From NCBI RefSeq assembly GCF_001567565.1, contig NZ_LSSW01000021.1:1-64000 (forward strand): 64,000 nucleotides of DNA. The letters run 5' to 3'. The number at the start of each line of letters is the position of its first letter. Position 1 is the stretch's first letter. The stretch is from Ectopseudomonas composti (GTDB lineage: Bacteria; Pseudomonadota; Gammaproteobacteria; Pseudomonadales; Pseudomonadaceae). The position numbers and the translations under genes were made by a program. Positions 48,649-58,301 of this stretch are shown in pieces. The notes under the pieces are model-generated. The model was not told the DNA's origin. It did no database searches and saw only the letters and a list, made by a program, of their open reading frames with translations.

Positions 48649-49611
48649 ATGCCCAGCCTGCTCGCCCAACTCAGGCAGTACAGCGTGGTGGTCGCCGATA
48701 CGGGCGACCGCGCCGCCATCGAGCGCTTCCGGCCCGAGGATGCCACCACCAACCCGTCGATCATCCTCAAGGCGCTGCGAGCCGGACAATACCGCCAGCA
48801 GGTGGACAACGCGCTGCGCCAGGCAATGGCCAGCGCCACCGCGACCCCGACGATCATCGCCGAAGCCTGCGACCGGCTGGTGGTCAGCATGGGCGTGGAG
48901 ATTCTCGCGACCATCCGGGGCAAGGTCTCCACCGAAGTGCCGGCGGCGCTGTCCTTCGATAGCGCCGCCACCGTGGCACGGGCGCGCGCGCTGCATCAGC
49001 GCTACCTGCAACTGGGCATCCCCGGCGACCGCGTCCTGGTGAAGATCGCCGCCACCTGGGAAGGTATCCAGGCGGCGCGGCAACTGGAGCGCGAAGGTAT
49101 TCGCTGCAACCTCACGCTGATCTTCAACCTGGCCCAGGCCCGTGCCTGCGCCGAGGCCGGCATCTATCTGGTATCGCCCTTCGTCGGGCGCATTCTCGAC
49201 TGGCACCAGCGGCACAGCCCGGACGCCAGCTTCGACGCCGAGAACGATCCCGGCGTATTGTCGGTGCGCCAGGTCTATCGCTTCTTCAAGCAGCATGACT
49301 ACGCCACCGTGGTGATGGCGGCGAGCTTTCGCAACATCGGTGAAGTGCTCGCCCTGGCCGGCTGCGACCGCCTGACCATCAGCCCTGCCCTGCTCGCCGA
49401 ACTGGAACAATCCAGTGCGGAGCTACAGCGGGCACTGGCCGATGACGGCCGTCGCGAGCCAGCGCCGAGCGCGCTCGACGAAGCGCAGTTTCGCTGGCAG
49501 ATGAACGAAGACCCCATGGCCACGGAGAAACTCGCCGAGGGTATTCGCCAGTTCCATGCCGATCAGCTCGCCCTGGAAGCGCTGCTGATCGCGCGCATGC
49601 GGGAGCTCTGA
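48649..49611 (+). CDS. tal: Transaldolase
   Basis: A 320-residue class I transaldolase: LRQYSVVVADTGD, EDATTNPSIIL, and the Schiff-base lysine K132 in RVLVKIAATWEG, the position known in E. coli TalB. GGAG sits six bases before the ATG at 48649, so it is preferred over the ATG at 48643. It exchanges C3 units between sedoheptulose-7-phosphate and glyceraldehyde-3-phosphate. Found between mtlD and the xylulokinase, where the classical P. fluorescens operon as I recall it has no such gene. Confidence 0.94.
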   Translation: MPSLLAQLRQYSVVVADTGDRAAIERFRPEDATTNPSIILKALRAGQYRQQVDNALRQAMASATATPTIIAEACDRLVVSMGVEILATIRGKVSTEVPAALSFDSAATVARARALHQRYLQLGIPGDRVLVKIAATWEGIQAARQLEREGIRCNLTLIFNLAQARACAEAGIYLVSPFVGRILDWHQRHSPDASFDAENDPGVLSVRQVYRFFKQHDYATVVMAASFRNIGEVLALAGCDRLTISPALLAELEQSSAELQRALADDGRREPAPSALDEAQFRWQMNEDPMATEKLAEGIRQFHADQLALEALLIARMREL

Positions 49612-49613
49612 GC

Positions 49614-51113
49614 ATGTACCTCGGTATCGATTGCGGCACCCAGGGCACCAAGGCCCTGGTACTCGACGCCGACAGCGGCCAGGTGCTCGGCGCCGGCAGC
49701 GCCAGCCATACGCTGCAAAGCGCGGCCAACGGCCGCCGCGAGCAGCAGCCGCAGCAGTGGCTGGAAGCCTTCGAGCAGGCCACACGCCAGGCGCTGGCGG
49801 CCGCTGGCGTTCGCGGCGAGCAGATTCTTGGCATCGGCGTCTCCGGCCAGCAGCATGGGCTGGTCCTGCTCGACGAGCAGGGCGCAGTGCTGCGCCCGGC
49901 CAAGCTCTGGTGCGATACCGAGTCAACACCGGAGAACCAGCGCCTGCTCGATCATCTCGGCGGCGAAGCCGGTTCGCTGCAGCGCCTGGGCGTGGCCATC
50001 GCCCCCGGTTACACGGTGTCCAAGCTGCTGTGGACGCGTGAGCAGCACCCCGAGCTGTTCGAGCGCATCGCGCATATCCTGTTGCCGCACGACTACCTCA
50101 ACTACTGGCTCACCGGGCGCGCTTGCAGCGAGTACGGCGACGCCTCCGGCACGGGCTATTTCGACGTGCGCACACGCCGCTGGGACGGCGCGCTGCTGGA
50201 TTTCATCGACCCCAGCGGGCGCCTGCAGCGCGCGCTGCCGCACCTGCTGGAGGCGCACCAGCCAGTGGGCCACATCCGCCCGCAGATCGCCCGGCAACTG
50301 GGCCTGAACCCGCAGGCCGTGGTGGCCAGCGGCGGCGGCGACAACATGATGGGCGCCATCGGCACCGGCAACATCCGCCCCGGGGCGATCACCATGAGCC
50401 TGGGCACCTCCGGCACGCTGTACGCCTACAGCGAGCAGCCGATGATCAGCCCGCACCCGCAGGTGGCGACCTTCTGCTCATCAAGCGGTGGCTGGCTGCC
50501 GTTGATCTGCACCATGAACCTGACCAGCGCCACCGGACTGATCCAGCAACTGCTGGAGCTGGACATCCAGGCCTTCGGCGCGCTGGTCGAGCAGTCGCCG
50601 ATCGGCGCCGAGGGCCTGCTGATGCTGCCGTTCTTCAACGGCGAGCGGGTGCCGGCGCTGCCCAGTTCGCGCGCCAGCCTGCTGGGCATGGACAGCGACA
50701 ACCTGACCCGCGCCAACCTGTGCCGGGCGGTAGTCGAGGGCACCAGCTTCGGCTTGCGCTACGGTCTCGACCTGCTGCGCGCCAGCGGCCTGCAGAGCCA
50801 GACCATCCGCCTGATCGGCGGCGCGGCGAAGAGCCCGGTGTGGCGCCAGGTGATCGCCGACATCATGGGCACGCCGCTGGTCTGCCCGCAGCACACCGAA
50901 GCCGCCGCGCTGGGCGCCGCGATCCAGGCGGCCTGGTGCCAGACGCCCGGAGCGGATCACCAGGCGCAGCTGGCCGCACTGTGCGAGCGTTGCGTGCACC
51001 TCGATGTCGGCACGCAAACCCAGCCGGACCCGGCACGCACGGCGCAGTACGAACAGGTCTATCAACGCTACCGCGAGCAGGTCAGCCTGCTGGCCAATAG
51101 CAAACCGGCGTGA
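49614..51113 (+). CDS. mtlY: Xylulokinase
   Basis: A 499-residue FGGY carbohydrate kinase. The N-terminal phosphate loop is YLGIDCGTQGTKALVLD; the second domain has GGGDNMMGAIGTGNI and RLIGGAAKSPVWRQVIADI. It phosphorylates D-xylulose (from arabitol oxidation by MtlD) to xylulose-5-phosphate. It begins two bases after tal. Also named xylB in other bacteria. Confidence 0.93.
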   Translation: MYLGIDCGTQGTKALVLDADSGQVLGAGSASHTLQSAANGRREQQPQQWLEAFEQATRQALAAAGVRGEQILGIGVSGQQHGLVLLDEQGAVLRPAKLWCDTESTPENQRLLDHLGGEAGSLQRLGVAIAPGYTVSKLLWTREQHPELFERIAHILLPHDYLNYWLTGRACSEYGDASGTGYFDVRTRRWDGALLDFIDPSGRLQRALPHLLEAHQPVGHIRPQIARQLGLNPQAVVASGGGDNMMGAIGTGNIRPGAITMSLGTSGTLYAYSEQPMISPHPQVATFCSSSGGWLPLICTMNLTSATGLIQQLLELDIQAFGALVEQSPIGAEGLLMLPFFNGERVPALPSSRASLLGMDSDNLTRANLCRAVVEGTSFGLRYGLDLLRASGLQSQTIRLIGGAAKSPVWRQVIADIMGTPLVCPQHTEAAALGAAIQAAWCQTPGADHQAQLAALCERCVHLDVGTQTQPDPARTAQYEQVYQRYREQVSLLANSKPA

Positions 51114-51142
51114 TCACGCCTTGATTCATTAGGGAGAGGAAC

Positions 51143-52096
51143 ATGTACCTGGTCTGTGGCGAAGCGCTGTTCGACGTGTTCATCCAGGGTGATGGCGCAC
51201 GTGGCAATGAGCTGGTGTTCAAGGCCATCGCCGGTGGCTCGCCGTTCAACGTGGCGCTGGGCTTGCGCCGCATGGGCGCCAACTCGGCGCTGTTCACCGG
51301 GATTTCCTCGGACCACCTCGGCCAGCGCCTGCGTCAGGTACTGCACGACGAAGGCGTGAGCGATGCCTACCTGATCGCCAGCGAGGCGCCGACCACCCTG
51401 GCGATGGTCGGCGTGGATGCCGCCGGCTCGCCACAGTATTCCTTCCGTGGCGAGGGCTGCGCCGACCGCCTGCTGCAGGCCGAGCACCTGCCGACACTGG
51501 ATGCACAGGTGCGTGGCGTGCATGTCGGCTCCTTTTCCCTGGTGGTGGAGCCGGTGGCCAGCACGCTGCTGGCGCTGGTGCAGCGCGAACATCAGAGACG
51601 CCTGATCAGCCTCGACCCCAACGTACGCCTCGGCCCGGCGCCGGATGTCGCGCTGTGGCGCGAACGGGTCGAAGCCTTCGCCGGCTATGCGCATCTGATC
51701 AAGGTCAGCGAAGAGGATCTGCAGCTGCTGTACCCCGAGCGCGAGCCGCAGCAGGTCGCGGCAAGCTGGCTCAACCAACGTTGCCAACTGGTGTTTCTCA
51801 CCCACGGCAGCAAGGGCGCCAGCGTCCACAGCCGCCACGGGCACTGGTCGGCACCGGCGGTGGAGGTGTACACCCGTGACACCGTCGGCGCCGGCGATAC
51901 CTTCCAGGCCGCGCTGCTCAGTTACCTGGCCCGCCACGATCTGGACGCCCCCGAGGCAATGGCGACGCTGAGCCGCGAGCAGGTCAACGACATGCTGCGC
52001 CTGGCCATCGAGGCGGCTGCGCTGACCTGCTCGCGGGTCGGCCCTGACCTGCCCTATCTGCATGAGCTGGATCGCCATCACCTGGCAGCGCGCTGA
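51143..52096 (+). CDS. mtlZ: Fructokinase (PfkB family)
   Basis: A 317-residue PfkB-family kinase: signature 1 [15 protein letters not shown] and signature 2 [17 protein letters not shown], with D of the catalytic GAGD. It makes fructose-6-phosphate from the fructose released by MtlD. AGGGAGAGG precedes the ATG. Together with pgi downstream it sends mannitol carbon into glucose-6-phosphate. Confidence 0.93.
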   Translation: MYLVCGEALFDVFIQGDGARGNELVFKAIAGGSPFNVALGLRRMGANSALFTGISSDHLGQRLRQVLHDEGVSDAYLIASEAPTTLAMVGVDAAGSPQYSFRGEGCADRLLQAEHLPTLDAQVRGVHVGSFSLVVEPVASTLLALVQREHQRRLISLDPNVRLGPAPDVALWRERVEAFAGYAHLIKVSEEDLQLLYPEREPQQVAASWLNQRCQLVFLTHGSKGASVHSRHGHWSAPAVEVYTRDTVGAGDTFQAALLSYLARHDLDAPEAMATLSREQVNDMLRLAIEAAALTCSRVGPDLPYLHELDRHHLAAR

Positions 52097-52109
52097 AGAG
52101 GGTTGCCCC

Positions 52110-53774
52110 ATGCCTTACACCCCGCCCACCCAGGACGTCACCAAACTGCCCAGCTGGCAGGCGCTGAGCGAACATCGTCAGGCGCTGGACGGCTTCAGCC
52201 TGCGCCAGGCATTCGCCGACGACCCACAGCGTTTCAGCCGTTTTTCCCTGGATGACTGCGGCCTGTTCCTCGACTATTCGAAGAACCTGATCGACCAGCG
52301 CACGCGCAGCCTGCTGGTCGACCTGGCCAGCGACGTCGGCCTGGCGCAGGCCATCGCAGCGCTGTTCGAGGGTGCTAAGGTCAACGCCTCGGAACGCCGC
52401 CCGGCGTTGCACACGGCGCTGCGCCGGCCCCTGGGCGACCGCGTGCTGGTCGACGGCGTGGACGTGATGCCAGAGGTACACCACGCGCTGCAGCGCATGA
52501 GCGAGCTGGTCGGCCGGGTGCACCATGGCCTGTGGCGCGGCTATAGCGACAAGCCGATCACCGACGTGGTCAACATCGGCATCGGCGGCTCCTTTCTCGG
52601 CCCGCAACTGGTCTCCGAGGCGCTGCTGCCCTTCGCCCAGCGCGGCGTGCGCTGCCACTATCTGGCCAATATCGATGGCAGCTCGTTCCAGGAGCTGGCC
52701 GCCAAGCTGTGCGCCGAAACCACCCTGTTCATCGTCTCGTCGAAAACCTTCGGCACCCTGGAAACCCTGAAGAACGCCCAGGCCGCGCGCGGCTGGTACC
52801 TGGCCCAGGGTGGCAGCGAAGACGAGCTGCACCGGCACTTCATGGCGGTATCGAGCAACGTCGAAGCGGCGTGCGCCTTCGGCATTCGCGAGGAAAACAT
52901 CCTGCCGATGTGGGACTGGGTCGGTGGGCGCTATTCGCTGTGGTCGGCCATCGGCCTGCCGATCGCCATGTCCATTGGTATCTCCAACTTCAAGGAGCTG
53001 CTCACCGGCGCCTACCGCATGGACCGGCACTTCCAGCAGGCGCCGTTCGAACGCAACATGCCGGTGCTGCTGGCCCTGCTCGGCGTCTGGTACGGCAATT
53101 TCTGGGGCGCGCAGAGCCACGCCATCCTGCCGTACGACCATTACCTGCGAAACATCACCAAGCACCTGCAGCAACTGGACATGGAGTCCAACGGCAAGCG
53201 CGTACGCCAGGATGGCAGCGCCCTGCAGATCGCCAGCGGGCCGGTGATCTGGGGCGGTGTCGGCTGCAACGGCCAGCACGCCTACCACCAGTTGCTGCAC
53301 CAGGGCACGCAGCTGATCCCGGCAGACTTCATCGTCCCGGTGAGCAGCTACAACCCGGTGGCCGACCACCACCAGTGGCTGTTCGCCAACTGCCTGTCGC
53401 AAAGCCAGGCGCTGATGCTCGGCAAGAGCCGCGCGGAGGCCGAAGCCGAGCTGCGCGCCCAGGGCCTGAGCGAAGACGAAGTGCAGCGCCTGGCGCCGCA
53501 CAAGGTGGTGCCCGGCAACCGCCCGAGCAATACCCTGGTGCTGGAGCGGGTCAGCCCCGGCCGCCTGGGCGCGCTGATCGCCCTCTACGAGCACAAGGTC
53601 TTCGTGCAGAGCGTGATCTGGGGCATAAACGCCTTCGACCAGTGGGGCGTGGAACTGGGCAAGGAACTGGGCAAGGGCGTCTATTCGCGCATGGTCGGCA
53701 GCGCGACCAGCGGCACCGAGGACGCGTCCACCCAGGGCCTGATCGACTTCTTCCGCAGCCACCATCGCGGCTGA
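52110..53774 (+). CDS. pgi: Glucose-6-phosphate isomerase
   Basis: A 554-residue Pgi of normal length. Signatures are [32 protein letters not shown], and [11 protein letters not shown], plus [13 protein letters not shown] near the C-terminus. It interconverts fructose-6-phosphate and glucose-6-phosphate. It is 13 bases after the fructokinase gene with AGAGGG upstream, so it belongs to the mtl transcription unit. Pseudomonads lack phosphofructokinase, so this step is required for entry to the Entner-Doudoroff pathway. Confidence 0.95.
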   Translation: MPYTPPTQDVTKLPSWQALSEHRQALDGFSLRQAFADDPQRFSRFSLDDCGLFLDYSKNLIDQRTRSLLVDLASDVGLAQAIAALFEGAKVNASERRPALHTALRRPLGDRVLVDGVDVMPEVHHALQRMSELVGRVHHGLWRGYSDKPITDVVNIGIGGSFLGPQLVSEALLPFAQRGVRCHYLANIDGSSFQELAAKLCAETTLFIVSSKTFGTLETLKNAQAARGWYLAQGGSEDELHRHFMAVSSNVEAACAFGIREENILPMWDWVGGRYSLWSAIGLPIAMSIGISNFKELLTGAYRMDRHFQQAPFERNMPVLLALLGVWYGNFWGAQSHAILPYDHYLRNITKHLQQLDMESNGKRVRQDGSALQIASGPVIWGGVGCNGQHAYHQLLHQGTQLIPADFIVPVSSYNPVADHHQWLFANCLSQSQALMLGKSRAEAEAELRAQGLSEDEVQRLAPHKVVPGNRPSNTLVLERVSPGRLGALIALYEHKVFVQSVIWGINAFDQWGVELGKELGKGVYSRMVGSATSGTEDASTQGLIDFFRSHHRG

Positions 53775-53931
53775 CGTTCGGCGGCGCGCCCGGCCGCTAA
53801 CATCGTGCCTCAATTGAGAGAATCTGCCGGTTGTCGCACCGTCTGGCGCAGGAGAAACTTGCGGTGTGACTCGCGCAGCGCAGCGGCAGTCGTTTTAGCT
53901 GCGTATTTTCGATAACAAAGAGGTTCAGGGC

Positions 53932-54660
53932 ATGCCTTACAAACACCAGGTGATTCCGCTTCAGACCCATGAGGGCAACGAAACTGCCGAACAGGCGCTG
54001 CACAGCATCGTCGACGGCTTCAAACGCTTTCGTACCGAGGTGTTCCCGCAGCAGGAAGAGCTGTTCAAGAAGCTCGCCACCGCCCAGAACCCACGCGCCA
54101 TGTTCATCACCTGCGCCGACTCGCGCGTGGTGCCGGAACTGATCACCCAGAGCTCGCCTGGCGACCTGTTCGTCAACCGCAACGTCGGTAACGTGGTGCC
54201 AGCCTACGGGCAGATGATGGGCGGCGTTTCCACCGCCATCGAATACGCGGTGATGGCCCTCGGTGTGCAACACATCGTCGTCTGCGGCCACTCCGATTGC
54301 GGCGCGATGAAGGCCGTACTCAACCCGGCGTCGCTGGAAACCATGCCCACGGTAAAAGCCTGGTTGCGCCATGCCGAGGTGGCCCGCAGCGTGGTGGCAG
54401 AGAACTGCAACTGCAGCGACGACAAGGAAACCCTGGCCGTGCTCACCGAAGAGAACGTGGTAGCGCAGCTCAACCACCTGTGCACCCACCCATCGGTGGC
54501 AGCCAAGCTGGCGCGCGGTCAGTTGTTCATCCATGGCTGGGTGTATGACATCGAAACCAGCCAGATCAAGGCCTACGACGCCGAGCTGGGCAGCTTCCTG
54601 CCGCTCGATGGCGACAAGATTCCAATGGCTACGCCGCGCTCACGCTTCCCACAGACCTGA
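53932..54660 (+). CDS. Beta-class carbonic anhydrase
   Basis: A 242-residue beta carbonic anhydrase: zinc ligands C61 (TCADSR), H120 and C123 (CGHSDCGAM), with the D63/R65 pair. It hydrates CO2 to bicarbonate in the cytoplasm, and the pyruvate carboxylase encoded just downstream on the other strand uses bicarbonate. AGAGG precedes the ATG. Similar to psCA1 of P. aeruginosa. No signal peptide. Confidence 0.93.
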   Translation: MPYKHQVIPLQTHEGNETAEQALHSIVDGFKRFRTEVFPQQEELFKKLATAQNPRAMFITCADSRVVPELITQSSPGDLFVNRNVGNVVPAYGQMMGGVSTAIEYAVMALGVQHIVVCGHSDCGAMKAVLNPASLETMPTVKAWLRHAEVARSVVAENCNCSDDKETLAVLTEENVVAQLNHLCTHPSVAAKLARGQLFIHGWVYDIETSQIKAYDAELGSFLPLDGDKIPMATPRSRFPQT

Positions 54661-54665
54661 AACGC

Positions 54666-54693
54666 GCCGGCCGGAGTCAAGGCTCCGGCCGGC
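54666..54693 (+). terminator. Hairpin after the carbonic anhydrase gene
   Basis: GCCGGCCGGAG (54666-54676), loop TCAAGG, CTCCGGCCGGC (54683-54693): a perfect 11-base stem starting five bases after the stop codon. No T run follows on the plus strand. Confidence 0.65.
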
Positions 54694-54779
54694 TGAAGGA
54701 AAAGACCATGCCCCGCGCCAGCGGTGCTGATCGCCCGCGCTGTGCTTGCGCACCTGGGGCATGGCCAGAGAACTGCAGG

Positions 54780-54802
54780 AAAAAAAGGAGCCTTGCGACT
54801 CC
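54780..54802 (-). terminator. Second minus-strand terminator downstream of the pyc genes
   Basis: On the minus strand GGAGTC and GGCTCC form a six-base stem (one G-U) around a GCAA tetraloop (54787-54802), followed by seven T residues (54780-54786). It lies about 50 bases past another terminator. Confidence 0.65.
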
Positions 54803-54845
54803 TGGGTCTCAAACCCTGAGGCGCCTCATGCGAAACGCCTGCGAA

Positions 54846-54904
54846 TAAAAAAGGAGCCCGGGTTACACCCCCGTCAAACTTGCCCATCCAACAGGCCGGG
54901 CTCC
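54846..54904 (-). terminator. Terminator of the pycA-pycB operon
   Basis: On the minus strand GGAGCCCGG (54896-54904) pairs with CCGGGCTCC (54853-54861) around a 34-base loop, followed by a T-rich run (TTTTTTATT, from 54852 down). It starts eight bases past the stop of the biotin-carrying subunit. The long loop is unusual for an intrinsic terminator. Confidence 0.75.
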
Positions 54905-54911
54905 ATAGAGG

Positions 54912-56723
54912 TTAACCTTCGATTTCCACCAGTACTTCGCCCGGATTGACGCGGTCGCCCTTGGCCACGTGAACGGCCTTGACCTTGCCGGCAATCGGCG
55001 CCTGCACTTCGGTTTCCATCTTCATTGCTTCAGTGATAAGTACCGCCTGACCGGCCTTGACCGTGTCACCTTCCTTGACCAGTACATCGACGATGTTGCC
55101 CGGCATGGTGGTGGACACGTCGCCCGGCGCACCGGCCTGCTTGCGCTTGCCGCCAGCACCCGCCACGAAATCGTTGAGCGGTTCGAACACCACTTCTTCC
55201 GGCATGCCGTCGATGGACAGGTAGAAGTGGCGCTTGCCGTCGCCCTTGACACCGACACCGGTGATGTCCACGCGGTAGCTTTCGCCATGCACGTCGACCA
55301 CGAACTCGGTCGGTACACCTTCGCCACCCACCGGTGCCGCCGCGCCCTGACCATTGGGCATGGGCAGCAGCTCTTCCGGCTTGAGGGTGCCAGCGGCGCG
55401 CTCTTCGAGGAACTTGCGCCCGATATCGGGGAACATGGCGAAGGTCAGTACGTCCTCTTCGGACTTGGCCAGGCTGCCGATCTCTTCACGCAGGCGCGCC
55501 AGCTCAGGCTTGAGCAGGTCGGCCGGGCGCACGTCGATGACTTCCTCGCTGCCGATGGCCTGCTTGCGCAGTTGCTCGTCGACCTTGCCCGGCGCCTTGC
55601 CGTAGCGGCCTTGCAGGTACAGCTTCACCTCGTTGGTGATGGTCTTGTAGCGCTCGCCGGCCAGCACGTTGAAGAACGCCTGGGTGCCGACGATCTGCGA
55701 AGTCGGGGTCACCAGCGGCGGGAAGCCGAGGTCGGCACGCACGCGCGGAATCTCTTCCAGCACTTCGTTCATGCGGTTCAGCGCGCCCTGTTCCTTGAGC
55801 TGGTTGGCCAGGTTGGAAATCATCCCGCCCGGCACCTGGTTGACCTGCACGCGGGTATCCACGCCGGTGAACTCGCTCTCGAACTGGTGGTACTTCTTGC
55901 GCACGGCATGGAAGTACATGCCGATTTCCTGAATCAGTTCCAGGTCCAGGCCGGTGTCGAACTCGCTGCCCTTGAGCGCGGCGACCATCGATTCGGTGCC
56001 CGGGTGGCTGGTGCCCCAGGCCAGGCTGGAGATGGCGGTGTCGATATGGTCGGCGCCGGCTTCGATGGCCTTGAGCTGGCACATCGCGCCGAGGCCGGCG
56101 GTGTCATGGCTGTGGATGAACACCGGCAGGTCGACTTCGCTCTTCAACGCCTTGACCAGCGCAAAGGTGGCATACGGCGTGAGCAGGCCCGCCATGTCCT
56201 TGATCGCAATGGAGTCGATGCCCATCGCCTGCATGGCCTTGGCCTGGGCGACGAAGGCGTCGGTGGTGTGCACCGGGCTGGTGGTGTAAGCGATGGTGCC
56301 CTGGGCATGCTTGCCAGCCGCCTTGACCGCTTCGATGGCCACGCGCAGGTTTCGCACGTCGTTCATCGCATCGAAGATGCGGAATACGTCGATGCCGTTG
56401 ACGGCAGCCTTGGCGACGAAGGCCTTGACCACGTCATCGCTGTAGTGGCGGTAGCCGAGCAGGTTCTGCCCGCGCAGGAGCATCTGCAGACGGGTGTTGG
56501 GCAGCGCGGCCTTGAGCTGGCGCAGGCGCTCCCACGGGTCTTCCTTGAGGAAGCGCACGCACGAGTCGAAGGTGGCGCCACCCCAGACTTCCAGCGACCA
56601 GTAGCCGACGCGGTCGAGCTTGTCGCAGATCGGCAGCATGTCTTCGGTGCGCATGCGTGTGGCCAGCAGCGACTGGTGGGCATCGCGCAGGACGGTATCG
56701 GTAACGGTGATCTTCTTGCTCAT
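54912..56723 (-). CDS. pycB: Pyruvate carboxylase subunit B (carboxyltransferase plus biotin domain)
   Basis: A 603-residue protein annotated in many genomes as oxaloacetate decarboxylase alpha (oadA). The carboxyltransferase domain (about 1-460) has DTVLRDAHQSLLATRMR and FIHSHDTAGLGAMCQLKA. The biotinyl domain carries the biotinylated lysine K568 in ITEAMKMETEVQAPIAGK. With the next gene (subunit A) it makes oxaloacetate from pyruvate, filling up the TCA cycle. No decarboxylase membrane subunits are nearby, which supports the carboxylase role. Eight bases separate it from pycA. Confidence 0.92.
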   Translation of the reverse strand: MSKKITVTDTVLRDAHQSLLATRMRTEDMLPICDKLDRVGYWSLEVWGGATFDSCVRFLKEDPWERLRQLKAALPNTRLQMLLRGQNLLGYRHYSDDVVKAFVAKAAVNGIDVFRIFDAMNDVRNLRVAIEAVKAAGKHAQGTIAYTTSPVHTTDAFVAQAKAMQAMGIDSIAIKDMAGLLTPYATFALVKALKSEVDLPVFIHSHDTAGLGAMCQLKAIEAGADHIDTAISSLAWGTSHPGTESMVAALKGSEFDTGLDLELIQEIGMYFHAVRKKYHQFESEFTGVDTRVQVNQVPGGMISNLANQLKEQGALNRMNEVLEEIPRVRADLGFPPLVTPTSQIVGTQAFFNVLAGERYKTITNEVKLYLQGRYGKAPGKVDEQLRKQAIGSEEVIDVRPADLLKPELARLREEIGSLAKSEEDVLTFAMFPDIGRKFLEERAAGTLKPEELLPMPNGQGAAAPVGGEGVPTEFVVDVHGESYRVDITGVGVKGDGKRHFYLSIDGMPEEVVFEPLNDFVAGAGGKRKQAGAPGDVSTTMPGNIVDVLVKEGDTVKAGQAVLITEAMKMETEVQAPIAGKVKAVHVAKGDRVNPGEVLVEIEG

Positions 56724-56731
56724 GATGTCCC

Positions 56732-58147
56732 CTACAGGCCCGCGTGGGCAGCGATGGCGGTGGCGATGGCGATGGCCAGGTGCGACGGGTTGCGCTTGAT
56801 CGAGTACTGGGTCAGTTCCGGATGGCTTTCGACGAAGCTGGTATTGAACTGGCCGCTGCGGAATTCCGGGTTACGCAGAATTTCCTGGTAATAAGGTGCG
56901 GTGGTGCGCACGCCCTGCACGCGCATGTCGTCCAGTGCGCGCAGGCCACGGTCCATCGCCTCTTCCCAGGTCAACGCCCAGACGATCAGCTTCAGGCACA
57001 TCGAGTCGTAATAAGGCGGAATGGTGTAGCCGGTGTAGATCGCCGTGTCGGTGCGCACGCCAGGGCCGCCGGGCGCGTAGTAACGGGTGATCTTGCCGAA
57101 CGAGGGCAGGAAGTTGTTCTTCGGGTCCTCGGCGTTGATGCGGAACTGCAGGGCATAACCACGGTGGATGATGTCTTCCTGCTTGACCGACAGGGCCAGC
57201 CCCGAGGCGATGCGGATCTGCTCGCGGACGATGTCGATGCCGGTGATTTCCTCGGTGATGGTGTGCTCCACCTGCACCCGAGTGTTCATTTCCATGAAGT
57301 ACACCTCGCCTTCGGCGAGCAGGAACTCCACGGTACCGGCGTTCTCGTACCCCACGGCCTGCGCGGCGCGCACGGCCAGGTCGCCGATGTAGGCGCGCTG
57401 CTCGGGGGTGAGCTGCGGGCTGGGGGCGATCTCGATGAGCTTCTGATTGCGGCGCTGGATCGAGCAGTCACGCTCGTACAGGTGCACGGTATTGCCGAAG
57501 CTGTCGGCGAGGATCTGCGCCTCGATGTGCTTCGGATTGACGATGCATTTTTCCAGGAACACTTCCGCGCTGCCGAAGGCCTTGGTCGCTTCGGAGATGA
57601 CACGCGGGTAGGCCTGCTCCAGCTCGGGGCGCGAGTTGCAACGGCGAATGCCGCGCCCGCCGCCACCGGAAGTGGCCTTGAGCATCACCGGATAACCGAT
57701 ACGCTCGGCTTCACGCAGGGCCTCGGCCAGATCGGCGACGTTGCCTTCGGTGCCCGGGGTGCAGGGTACGCCAGCGGCCATCATGCTGCGGCGGGCCTCG
57801 GTCTTGTCGCCCATGCGGCGGATGACTTCCGCGCTTGGGCCTATGAATTTGATCCCACGTTCGGCGCAGATCTCTGCAAGTTCGGCGTTTTCGGACAGAA
57901 AACCATAGCCGGGGTGCAGTGCATCGCAGCCGGTTTCAACGGCCAGGTTGACCAGTTTGCGCGGGTTCAGATAGCCGGCCAGCGGGTCTTCGCCAATGCT
58001 GTGCGCTTCATCGGCACGCTTTACATGCAGGGCATGGCGGTCCGCATCGGAGTAGATCGCAACCGAACGGATGCCCATCTCGGCGCAGGCCCGCACGATG
58101 CGGACGGCGATCTCACCACGGTTAGCGATCAGTATTTTTCTTATCAC
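56732..58147 (-). CDS. pycA: Pyruvate carboxylase subunit A (biotin carboxylase)
   Basis: A 471-residue biotin carboxylase: KILIANRGEIAVRIVRACAEMG, the glycine-rich ATP loop MLKATSGGGGRGIRRC, and EVYFMEMNTRVQVEHTITEEI. It carboxylates the biotin on subunit B using ATP and bicarbonate. The GTG at 58147 (reading VIRKILIANRG) has GAGGA eight bases upstream and gives the normal length; the ATG at 58186 adds a spurious leader. It is divergent from a LysR gene. Confidence 0.93.
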   Translation of the reverse strand: MIRKILIANRGEIAVRIVRACAEMGIRSVAIYSDADRHALHVKRADEAHSIGEDPLAGYLNPRKLVNLAVETGCDALHPGYGFLSENAELAEICAERGIKFIGPSAEVIRRMGDKTEARRSMMAAGVPCTPGTEGNVADLAEALREAERIGYPVMLKATSGGGGRGIRRCNSRPELEQAYPRVISEATKAFGSAEVFLEKCIVNPKHIEAQILADSFGNTVHLYERDCSIQRRNQKLIEIAPSPQLTPEQRAYIGDLAVRAAQAVGYENAGTVEFLLAEGEVYFMEMNTRVQVEHTITEEITGIDIVREQIRIASGLALSVKQEDIIHRGYALQFRINAEDPKNNFLPSFGKITRYYAPGGPGVRTDTAIYTGYTIPPYYDSMCLKLIVWALTWEEAMDRGLRALDDMRVQGVRTTAPYYQEILRNPEFRSGQFNTSFVESHPELTQYSIKRNPSHLAIAIATAIAAHAGL

Positions 58148-58259
58148 GATCCAATCCTCAGCGCAGAGCTGCAAGGGCCGCTGCAACAGTTGGTTGCAAA
58201 CGTGGGCAAACCCTATCCGGCTATACGAATTAACAAAAATGAATAATTATTTGATCATG

Positions 58260-58277
58260 CATAAGTAATTACTTATG
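58260..58277. promoter_or_regulatory. Palindromic operator candidate between pycA and its LysR gene
   Basis: CATAAGTAATTACTTATG is a perfect 18-base palindrome in the A/T-rich divergent gap (58148-58301), 25 bases before the LysR start. It is a good candidate for LysR binding controlling both genes. Confidence 0.6.
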
Positions 58278-58301
58278 TATTGACCGAACGAGGACGAAAA
58301 C

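Noticed and set aside
54708..54848. Small plus-strand frame of 46 codons after a GGA-type ribosome site
   Set aside because: It is cysteine/arginine-rich without a recognisable pattern and runs through two terminator structures. A structured non-coding region explains it better.
54969..58246. Long plus-strand frames opposite pycB and pycA
   Set aside because: These are antisense shadows; both minus-strand genes have full catalytic motifs and proper ribosome sites.
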